A stretch of 6,212 nucleotides of DNA from Cellvibrionaceae bacterium (GTDB lineage Bacteria; Pseudomonadota; Gammaproteobacteria; Pseudomonadales; Cellvibrionaceae): the NCBI GenBank assembly GCA_027012915.1, contig JALUYN010000634.1, positions 1-6,212 of the forward strand. The letters run 5' to 3'. The translations under genes were made by a program, and so were the position numbers. Under the pieces are notes generated by a model that made no database searches, had not been told where the DNA came from, and saw only the letters and a list, made by a program, of their open reading frames with translations. This document shows, piece by piece, positions 1-3,734 of this stretch (position 1 is the stretch's first letter; each line of letters opens with the position of its first letter).

Positions 1-32
1 TCCTGGCTGATCTCCACTAGGTAGCGTTTCAT
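1..32 (-). CDS. 5' end of an unidentified element gene, cut by the window edge
   Basis: An ATG at 30-32 overlaps the TAA of the preceding winged-helix gene in a TAATG arrangement. The frame stays open to the window edge and gives MKRYLVEISQ followed by an incomplete codon. A purine-rich AAGGGGG lies 7 bases upstream of the ATG, inside the end of the preceding gene, and would serve as ribosome-binding site. The overlap implies translational coupling and membership of the same operon as alpA and the winged-helix gene. Ten residues are too few to name a family. The start is well supported by the spacing, but the identity of the gene is not. Confidence 0.6.
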   Translation of the reverse strand, partial: MKRYLVEISQ

Positions 33-343
33 TATGCGGCCCCCTTCCATGTGCCGGAGAGCAAAATATAACGACCGCAACTGTGGCTATGACCCTGTGC
101 GTTTTCGTCACGATCCCAGATCAATTGAATGTTATAGCCTTCACCCCAGCGCAACTCATAAATGCGCGGTGCCGGAGCCATAATGTCGTAATCCTCTCTA
201 AGCTGGATGGTGGTTAGACCTTCACTCCCTGCACTGCGCAGGGCCTCTAGTACTCGCTTGCGTTGCAGCTCAGCAGAGCTATTATTGCTGGTGTCTTTCT
301 TGGGGGTGGTCTCGTTAACGGGGCTGCCCTTTTTTGTTTTCAT
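32..343 (-). CDS. Small winged-helix DNA-binding protein of the element
   Basis: This 103-aa protein resembles the small helix-turn-helix proteins often found beside AlpA in integrase-bearing islands. The first 25 residues are lysine-, serine- and threonine-rich and probably disordered. Residues 27-68 form a helix-turn-helix: QRKRVLEALRSAG, then GLTTIQLREDYDI, then a recognition-like helix around PAPRIYELR. Residues 70-96 (NIQLIW to RYILLSG) look like the two strands and turn of a wing. It begins 14 bases after the alpA stop with a strong GGAGGT 6 bases from its ATG, and its stop overlaps the next start. A role in regulating the element is likely from fold and position, but its DNA target and partners are unknown. 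The family assignment rests on recall of similar sequences. Confidence 0.85.
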   Translation of the reverse strand: MKTKKGSPVNETTPKKDTSNNSSAELQRKRVLEALRSAGSEGLTTIQLREDYDIMAPAPRIYELRWGEGYNIQLIWDRDENAQGHSHSCGRYILLSGTWKGAA

Positions 344-357
344 GGTTTGACCTCCAG

Positions 358-609
358 TTACGCTGCGTTACTACGTTGATCGACTAAATGGCCCACAAGC
401 GCTTTGATGTGATCTTGAGATTTGCCAGCTACCATTGCGGCCAATACCTGATCAAGCTCATGTGAGACCCACCCAACAGAGCGACCACCAAGCGGAATAG
501 GTGGTGGCATCAAGCCTTTGTTGATTTTGTCGTGAAGGCAGGTGTTACTGATACCAAAGCGTTTTAAAACCTCTGGTCTGCGATTTATTTGGAGCTGGTG
601 TGATTGCAT
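358..609 (-). CDS. alpA: AlpA-family transcriptional regulator / probable excisionase
   Basis: This 83-aa protein has the compact MerR-like helix-turn-helix typical of the AlpA family. Residues 10-30 (RRPEVLKRFGISNTCLHDKI) form the helix-turn-helix. NKGLMPPPIPLGGRSVGW follows as the conserved proline-rich turn and wing, then an acidic-hydrophobic helix (SHELDQVLAAMVAGK). In P4-like elements AlpA-type proteins control the integrase gene or act as directionality factors that favour excision. Lying in the same element as a P4-type integrase, it is the best candidate here for that job. The ATG at 607-609 is preceded by AGAGG with an 8-base spacer. Its upstream region carries tandem 21-bp repeats and a long inverted repeat, which may be its own targets. 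It heads an operon with the winged-helix gene and the gene at the left edge. The fold is confident; activator versus excisionase is not resolved. Confidence 0.9.
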   Translation of the reverse strand: MQSHQLQINRRPEVLKRFGISNTCLHDKINKGLMPPPIPLGGRSVGWVSHELDQVLAAMVAGKSQDHIKALVGHLVDQRSNAA

Positions 610-638
610 ACGCGAAGCCTCTGCTAGAGCTGTAGGAA

Positions 639-680
639 GGCAAAGAGTTGATGCGCTGGTGTTCGCTAGGACTCTTTGCC
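639..680 (-). repeat. 10-bp inverted repeat in the alpA leader
   Basis: GGCAAAGAGT at 639-648 and ACTCTTTGCC at 671-680 are perfect reverse complements separated by 22 bases. In RNA read toward alpA this would be a 10-bp stem ending 29 bases before the start codon. No T-run follows on the minus strand, so it is not a standard intrinsic terminator. It could be a leader hairpin or a pair of operator half-sites. Confidence 0.7.
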
Positions 681-732
681 GTTGGTTCGCTTGTATGAAA
701 CCTAAAATAAGTCAGTAAAAAAATTCCATTGA

Positions 733-774
733 GCTAGAAGAAATGTGATTTTCGCTAGAAGAAATATAGTTTTC
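733..774. repeat. Two tandem 21-bp direct repeats between the 237-aa gene and alpA
   Basis: The copies at 733-753 and 754-774 abut exactly and agree at 18 of 21 positions; both begin GCTAGAAGAAAT and end TTTTC. TCTAGC at 775-780 follows, an inverted copy of the repeat's first six bases that overlaps the stop codon of the upstream gene. A 21-bp period is two helical turns, so a bound protein would contact the same DNA face twice. The position, upstream of alpA, suits an operator or recombination-accessory array. Confidence 0.8.
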
Positions 775-775
775 T

Positions 776-1489
776 CTAGCTGTTATCTATTTCTTTAGGT
801 CTTCCTGGCCGCCGAGCTTCTTCTGGGGCAATTTCGGTGATCCAATTCTTGATTGTTTGTAGCGAGGGAGCCTTTTTTAGATTAAGGGCTGATGGGTTTG
901 CATTTATTGCTTGCCTTATGCCTTCTGCAACCTCTCCTACGCGAGGTTCCGGCTCTTCGCTACTCCAGCGCTCCTCTGCAATTTCTTTGGCTAACTGTTT
1001 TGCTGGCTCGAATCTACGGGCCGCGATTTTTCCTCCAGAGGATAGCTGGGCGTCCCGTTGTGTGCGCCTAAGGGAGTAGAGAAATTGATATGTATCACAC
1101 ATAATACGTGTTTGAACTTGGTAGTTTTTTTTACCTGAGTATTTCGATAGCCACTTCGAACCAGGGCCAGTAGGAGCCTCGAACGTTTTTTCTGGTGATG
1201 AATCTAATTTAATTACCTTTTCTAAGCGAGCAATGAGCCATTGCACCGTGAGTACGCCCATCACATCCTTTATCTCTTGTTCACTAGCATTACCATGTTC
1301 TTGATGGTCAAGCAGAGCTAGCACATTCTTCTTAATTGACGCACGGCTATCATAGGAAAGGGCGTCACGTATGCTGGTGGTTTCAGTGAGAAAAGATTGA
1401 ATTTCGGATAAAAGCCATTCCAGCTCTTCAATGTATGTCTGATTTTTATCCTTGATGCCAGAAAAAGGATTGAGATATTCCTCGGTCAT
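776..1489 (-). CDS. Unrecognised 237-aa element protein with a possible C-terminal DNA-binding tail
   Basis: I do not recognise a family. The product is soluble, with no signal peptide or membrane segment. Residues 15-95 are strongly helical (for example YIEELEWLLSEIQSFL and VMGVLTVQWLIARLEKVIKL). A linker rich in Pro, Gly and Ser at 98-120 is followed by a basic helical stretch (RRTQRDAQ, KIAARRFEPAKQLAKEIAEE, about 140-175). Residues 184-222 look like a helix pair ending in APSLQTIKNWITEI, which resembles a helix-turn-helix recognition segment. RRPGRPK at 226-232 matches an AT-hook core. A nucleic-acid-binding role is therefore an inference. It lies downstream of int, separated by 124 bases of highly structured DNA. 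Its start is supported by AGGGG about 7 bases upstream, in the loop of a hairpin. The gene looks more AT-rich than its neighbours. Confidence 0.75.
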   Translation of the reverse strand: MTEEYLNPFSGIKDKNQTYIEELEWLLSEIQSFLTETTSIRDALSYDSRASIKKNVLALLDHQEHGNASEQEIKDVMGVLTVQWLIARLEKVIKLDSSPEKTFEAPTGPGSKWLSKYSGKKNYQVQTRIMCDTYQFLYSLRRTQRDAQLSSGGKIAARRFEPAKQLAKEIAEERWSSEEPEPRVGEVAEGIRQAINANPSALNLKKAPSLQTIKNWITEIAPEEARRPGRPKEIDNS

Positions 1490-1506
1490 TTCACACCCCT
1501 GTGAAA
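1489..1506 (-). promoter_or_regulatory. Hairpin or palindrome displaying the Shine-Dalgarno of the 237-aa gene
   Basis: TTTCACA at 1489-1495 and TGTGAAA at 1500-1506 are perfect reverse complements around a 4-base loop. On the transcript the loop is GGGG, the core of the ribosome-binding site, and the 3' arm ends on the A of the ATG. It can be read as an RNA hairpin gating initiation, or as an 18-bp operator with dyad symmetry. Sequence alone does not decide. Confidence 0.6.
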
Positions 1507-1572
1507 ACCTACATTAGATCCCAGCCCAATAGCGGTAGGTTGCCGCTACTGTCCCCGTCGGGTTAGGGCTGG
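1506..1572 (-). promoter_or_regulatory. Candidate structured RNA leader with three-way junction and possible pseudoknot
   Basis: In the minus-strand transcript, CCAGCCC (1566-1572) pairs with GGGCTGG (1521-1527). Two hairpins lie inside: CCC/GGG at 1560-1562 and 1554-1556, and an 8-bp stem with one G-U pair, AGTAGCGG/CCGCTATT, at 1543-1550 and 1528-1535. The second hairpin's loop with one stem base (AACCTAC, 1535-1541) is complementary to GTAGGTT at 1506-1512, just before the ribosome-binding hairpin. No U-run follows, so it is not an ordinary terminator. A cis-acting leader of the downstream gene is my inference. Confidence 0.45.
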
Positions 1573-1613
1573 AGAAAGTGGTTAATGTGTCTCGTGCTGT
1601 TTTCTGAGCGCTC

Positions 1614-2858
1614 TTACCCGACCACCTTCAAAGCTTTCCGGCTTGGCTTCTTCGACAGCTCGCCTTTAGCTGCCAGAGCAATTCTTTCACTCCACCAGTC
1701 CATCATTACCCTGCGCCGCTCCAGGTACTCAGCCTTGTTGTAGGCCGCTCTGGTAGTGTTCTTGTCGATATGGGCCAGCGATACCTCCACCAGTTCAGAA
1801 TCAAAGCCCTGCTCATTCAAGGTGGTGCTGGCAATAGATCTCATACCGTGGGCAGTGAGCCTGCCCTTAAAGCCCATTCTCTTTAGCGCTACATTGGCAG
1901 TCGATGAATTGGCCGGTTTCTTGGGGTCTACGTCACCAGGGAATAAATACTGACTCTTGCCACTGATCGGCCTTATCTTCTCCAGCAGCGCCATTACCTC
2001 ATCAGTCAACGGTATGACGTGCTCACGGCGCTTCTTCATTCTCTCAGGCGGAATCGCCCATATCTTGGCATCAAGGTCTATCTCATCCCATCTGGCCCCT
2101 GCGGCCTCTCCTGGGCGAGTCATGGTATGCAACTGCCATTGAATCAGGTAACGAGTGATCTTGCGTATGCTGGCCTCTAACAACGCCTCCATAAGCTCCG
2201 GCAGTTCATCAGGTCTCAATGTAGGGTTGTTAGTGGCCGTAGGGTTCTCGAAGGCATGACGCACACCAGTAAGCGGGTTGTTGTGAATCAATCCGGTATT
2301 GGTTGCATAGGTCATTATCTGATTGAGGCGGGAGGCGATCCGCTTGATCATTTCCAGCTTGCCAGCATTGGAGAGCGGCTTGAGTACCGCAATAACCATG
2401 GGCGCGGTAATTTCCGACAAAGGATAATTGCCCAGTTTGGGGAAAACGTGATTCTCCAGTGACCGGATAATGTCGTCAGCGTAATTGCCGGTGATCTTTT
2501 TACTTTTCAGGTCAAACCACTGGCGAGAGACCACTTCCAGGGTATTGGCTGCCAGCTTGGCCTTTTCCTGCTTCTCCCGCTCTTTCTCAAGCTTGGGGTC
2601 AATATCTTGGGCCAACAGTTCTCGGTAGCCTTTCGCCTTCTCTCGGGCTTCTGCCAAACTCACAGCGGGATATAGCCCCATGCTGAGATTTGCACGCTTC
2701 TTGGTGAATGGTCGGGTGTAATTGAAGTGCCAGAGCTTGGAGCCGTTGGGTCTGACTCGCAGAGTGAGGCCGCCACCGTCAGCAAGGTTATATTCCTTGT
2801 CTCGGGGCTTCGCCTGCTTCACTTCCGTATTAGTGAGGGGCTTGGTTGTCCGTGCCAT
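1614..2858 (-). CDS. int: P4-type tyrosine recombinase (integrase)
   Basis: This 414-aa protein catalyses site-specific integration and excision of the element by strand exchange through a covalent 3'-phosphotyrosine. Residues 5-90 are the arm-type DNA-binding domain (the DUF4102 type; LADGGGLTLRVRPNGSKLW, then LGLYPAVSL-like MGLYPAVSLAEAR). Residues 105-205 form the helical core-binding domain, and about 215-395 the catalytic domain. Visible catalytic residues are Arg248 (MTRPGE), Lys275 (PERMKK), His337 and Arg340 (AHGMR), His363 (SLAHID) and nucleophile Tyr373 (AAYNKAEY), so the enzyme appears intact. The length is normal for the family. The ATG at 2856-2858 has GGGAGGT 10 bases upstream. 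The gene points away from the tRNA, with its start 163 bases from the tRNA 3' end, as is usual for tRNA-targeting islands. The start codon lies inside a palindrome, which suggests repression or autoregulation. Confidence 0.97.
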   Translation of the reverse strand: MARTTKPLTNTEVKQAKPRDKEYNLADGGGLTLRVRPNGSKLWHFNYTRPFTKKRANLSMGLYPAVSLAEAREKAKGYRELLAQDIDPKLEKEREKQEKAKLAANTLEVVSRQWFDLKSKKITGNYADDIIRSLENHVFPKLGNYPLSEITAPMVIAVLKPLSNAGKLEMIKRIASRLNQIMTYATNTGLIHNNPLTGVRHAFENPTATNNPTLRPDELPELMEALLEASIRKITRYLIQWQLHTMTRPGEAAGARWDEIDLDAKIWAIPPERMKKRREHVIPLTDEVMALLEKIRPISGKSQYLFPGDVDPKKPANSSTANVALKRMGFKGRLTAHGMRSIASTTLNEQGFDSELVEVSLAHIDKNTTRAAYNKAEYLERRRVMMDWWSERIALAAKGELSKKPSRKALKVVG

Positions 2859-2910
2859 TGTAACAATGACCTCCCGTCCTGGGCTTCGTTGTTACAATGA
2901 TTGTTACTAA
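2856..2910. promoter_or_regulatory. Repeated TTGTTAC/GTAACAA motifs over the int start region
   Basis: A 13-bp palindrome, CATTGTAACAATG at 2856-2868, contains the int start codon. A near copy, CGTTGTTACAATG, is at 2887-2899, and a third TTGTTAC is at 2901-2907. A shorter TTACAA occurs at 2923-2928. The array covers the ribosome-binding site and the likely promoter. It could be an operator for AlpA, the winged-helix protein or Int, or a set of arm-type integrase sites. The binding protein is unknown. Confidence 0.6.
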
Positions 2911-2928
2911 AAATCGTGAATCTTACAA
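2900..2928 (-). promoter_or_regulatory. int: Weak candidate int promoter
   Basis: On the minus strand TTGTAA (2923-2928) and TAACAAT (2900-2906) lie 16 bases apart and could serve as -35 and -10 boxes. Both are imperfect matches. The -10 box overlaps one of the repeated GTAACAA motifs, which fits a repressible promoter, but no better promoter is visible and the call is tentative. Confidence 0.3.
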
Positions 2929-2952
2929 CACGCTAACGAACGTCCTAGAACG

Positions 2953-2988
2953 AAAAAAGGCCGCAAACCCTAGAGTTTACAGCCTTTT
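2953..2988 (-). terminator. Rho-independent terminator downstream of tRNA-Ser
   Basis: On the minus strand AAAAGGCTGTAAAC (2975-2988) pairs with GTTTGCGGCCTTTT (2955-2968) over 14 positions with two G-T wobbles around a 6-base loop. It ends in a run of six T (2953-2958). It would end the tRNA transcript and shield int from the strong tRNA promoter. A-runs on the other side make it potentially bidirectional. It lies on the element side of the tRNA. Confidence 0.85.
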
Positions 2989-2994
2989 CCGAAT

Positions 2995-3014
2995 GTTCTG
3001 GCATGCCTCAGAAC
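2995..3014. repeat. Inverted repeat just past the tRNA 3' end
   Basis: GTTCTG at 2995-3000 and CAGAAC at 3009-3014 are perfect reverse complements around an 8-base spacer containing the palindrome GCATGC. It sits 7 bases beyond the tRNA CCA. It may be a recombinase accessory site, part of the attachment region, or an RNA hairpin in the tRNA trailer. Confidence 0.55.
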
Positions 3015-3021
3015 TTAATAA

Positions 3022-3050
3022 TGGCGGAGAAGGAGGGATTCGAACCCTCG
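3022..3050. other. Inferred attachment-site region within the tRNA-Ser 3' end
   Basis: P4-type integrases recombine within the T-arm to 3'-end segment of their target tRNA, and the element carries a copy that restores the gene. The tRNA here is intact to its encoded CCA, and element DNA starts immediately after. The second copy of this sequence should mark the far end, outside the window. The exact crossover core cannot be set from one junction. Confidence 0.5.
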
Positions 3051-3111
3051 ATACCCGTTAAGGTATATACCCTTAGCAGGGGCACGCCTTCAGCCACTCG
3101 GCCACTTCTCC
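3022..3111 (-). tRNA. serV: tRNA-Ser(GCU)
   Basis: This 90-nt class II tRNA decodes AGC and AGU serine codons. The 7-bp acceptor stem is GGAGAAG (3105-3111) with CTTCTCC (3026-3032), followed by discriminator G and an encoded CCA at 3022-3024. The anticodon loop is CTGCTAA with anticodon GCT at 3075-3077. A long variable arm (ATACC/GGTAT) is present, as required for serine tRNAs, and the T arm is GAGGG-TTCGAAT-CCCTC. The D-arm region reads GTGGCCGAGTGG, as in enterobacterial serV. It follows csrA as in many gammaproteobacteria and is the integration target of the adjacent element, which leaves it complete. It has its own upstream promoter. Confidence 0.98.
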
Positions 3112-3184
3112 GGAACTTGTCGTTTTATACTGGTCGTCCAGTGCTATTAAGGCTTCAGTTGAAGCTCTGTAACAACGGGGCGGG

Positions 3185-3212
3185 ATAATACCACATTTAT
3201 CTGAAAATCAAA
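3185..3212 (-). promoter_or_regulatory. Promoter of tRNA-Ser
   Basis: On the minus strand TTTGAT (3207-3212) and TATTAT (3185-3190) are 16 bases apart, with TG shortly before the -10. The -10 is followed at once by CCCGCCCCG, a GC-rich discriminator typical of stringently controlled stable-RNA promoters. Transcription would start near 3178, giving a leader of roughly 65-70 bases. That leader contains small hairpins (GCTTCA/TGAAGC at 3152-3165 and ACTGG/CCAGT near 3128-3142). Confidence 0.7.
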
Positions 3213-3259
3213 GGGTTAGAAGCAATTTATCTCAATTCAGATCACAACTAGAAAACAAC

Positions 3260-3276
3260 CTGAGCCATCTGCTCAG
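3260..3276 (-). terminator. Third hairpin downstream of csrA, possible terminator
   Basis: CTGAGC (3260-3265) and GCTCAG (3271-3276) are perfect reverse complements with a 5-base loop. On the minus strand the stem is followed by a T-rich stretch (GTTGTTTTC). The stem is short, so it is probably a back-up terminator behind the stronger one at 3277-3304. Confidence 0.45.
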
Positions 3277-3304
3277 AAAAGCGGCACCCAGAGGGCAATG
3301 CCGC
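3277..3304 (-). terminator. Rho-independent terminator between csrA and tRNA-Ser
   Basis: On the minus strand GCGGCA (3299-3304) pairs with TGCCGC (3281-3286). An inner CCC/GGG helix continues the stem past a 3-base bulge, with loop TCT. A run of four T follows at 3277-3280. It is GC-rich and ends the csrA transcript before the tRNA promoter. Confidence 0.65.
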
Positions 3305-3320
3305 CAATATAGAGACCAAG

Positions 3321-3355
3321 AAAGGGCTCAGGATTCGTCTTCTTCAGAGCCCTTT
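3321..3355 (-). terminator. Hairpin overlapping the 3' end of csrA
   Basis: AAAGGGCTC (3321-3329) and GAGCCCTTT (3347-3355) form a 9-bp stem with a 17-base loop. The csrA stop codon lies at the base of the 3' arm. The minus-strand tail is the weak T-rich TTTCTT. It may act as a terminator or protect the mRNA 3' end. Confidence 0.5.
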
Positions 3356-3516
3356 TCGCGCTGAATGCGCTGATAGATTTCTTCGCGATGGACGGCAACA
3401 TCTTTGGGAGCGTTAACACCAATGCGAACCTGGTTTCCTTTAACTCCCAATACGGTAATGGTTACCTCATCACCTACCATCAATGTTTCGCCAATACGAC
3501 GGGTTAAAATTAACAT
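3328..3516 (-). CDS. csrA: Carbon storage regulator CsrA/RsmA
   Basis: This 62-aa global post-transcriptional regulator acts in the cytoplasm as a homodimer. It binds GGA motifs in mRNA leaders to block or protect translation, and is titrated by CsrB/RsmY-type small RNAs. The sequence is nearly the enterobacterial Csr[19 protein letters not shown], then [14 protein letters not shown], then [11 protein letters not shown]. The RNA-contact residues Leu4, Arg6 and Arg44 are present, and only the acidic C-terminal tail varies. The start is fixed by homology and by GGAG 7 bases upstream of the ATG at 3514-3516. It lies between lysC and tRNA-Ser, as in pseudomonads. The leader has further GGA motifs, consistent with autoregulation. 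Hairpins follow the gene, so it probably forms its own unit. Confidence 0.98.
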   Translation of the reverse strand: MLILTRRIGETLMVGDEVTITVLGVKGNQVRIGVNAPKDVAVHREEIYQRIQREKGSEEDES

Positions 3517-3520
3517 GTAT

Positions 3521-3587
3521 TATCTCCAAACAGCTCATCCTAAGAAACGGCATATATTCATGCCGTCGGCCTCTTCCCTCATTCCTT
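3521..3587 (-). promoter_or_regulatory. csrA: csrA leader with four GGA motifs and a hairpin
   Basis: Minus-strand GGA motifs occur at 3525-3527 (within the ribosome-binding site), 3538-3540, 3575-3577 and 3583-3585. A 6-bp hairpin, CGGCAT/ATGCCG at 3548-3565, sits between the two pairs. CsrA is known to bind paired GGA sites, often with one in the Shine-Dalgarno, so translational autorepression is likely. No convincing promoter was identified further upstream. Confidence 0.5.
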
Positions 3588-3633
3588 ACCGATACAAAAC
3601 CACCGAGTAACTTTAAGTTTTGCTCAATACGTT

Positions 3634-3665
3634 AAAAAAGAAACCCGAAACAAGCCTTAGATTTC
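3634..3665 (-). terminator. Weak possible terminator after lysC
   Basis: On the minus strand GAAATC (3660-3665) can pair with GGTTTC (3640-3645) around a 14-base loop, followed by six T at 3634-3639. The stem is short, AT-rich and has a wobble pair, so efficient termination is doubtful. The rest of the AT-rich lysC-csrA gap holds nothing else I can name. Confidence 0.3.
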
Positions 3666-3734
3666 AATTAAATTGTTATCAACTGACTTAATCTTAATAT
3701 AGAACAGTTATAACTAATTCTCTTTCGAATATCC

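Larger units (their letters stand above)
1..3021. mobile_element. End of an integrated genomic island or satellite prophage at tRNA-Ser(GCU)
   Basis: Everything left of the tRNA 3' end looks like an acquired element. It has a P4-type integrase 163 bases from the tRNA, an AlpA-family protein, a small winged-helix protein, a gene of no recognisable family, and repeat-rich intergenic DNA. To the right, the alaS-lysC-csrA-tRNA-Ser order is ordinary core genome. Integration of P4-type recombinases into tRNA 3' ends is well established. The element runs off the left edge, so its length, cargo and distal attachment site are unknown. No structural phage, replication or conjugation gene is visible here, so prophage, satellite and island cannot be told apart. 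Confidence 0.85.

Noticed and set aside
733..774. 21-bp repeats as a CRISPR array
   Set aside because: Only two copies, directly abutting with no spacers, and no cas genes.
837..1079. 80-codon plus-strand open frame opposite the 237-aa gene
   Set aside because: Short, without a good start context, and opposite a longer frame with a clear Shine-Dalgarno and operon-like orientation.
1506..1572. Structured gap as an intrinsic terminator for int
   Set aside because: No T-run follows the stems on the minus strand, and the closing stem encloses two further hairpins, unlike a simple terminator.
3003..3188. Plus-strand 61-codon open frame (reads AEKEGFEPSIP)
   Set aside because: It is the antisense of tRNA-Ser and its leader; this is a well-known spurious protein call over serine tRNA genes.
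3707..3716. Perfect palindrome AGTTATAACT between lysC and csrA
   Set aside because: Only 10 bp in an AT-rich stretch and not repeated; expected by chance.
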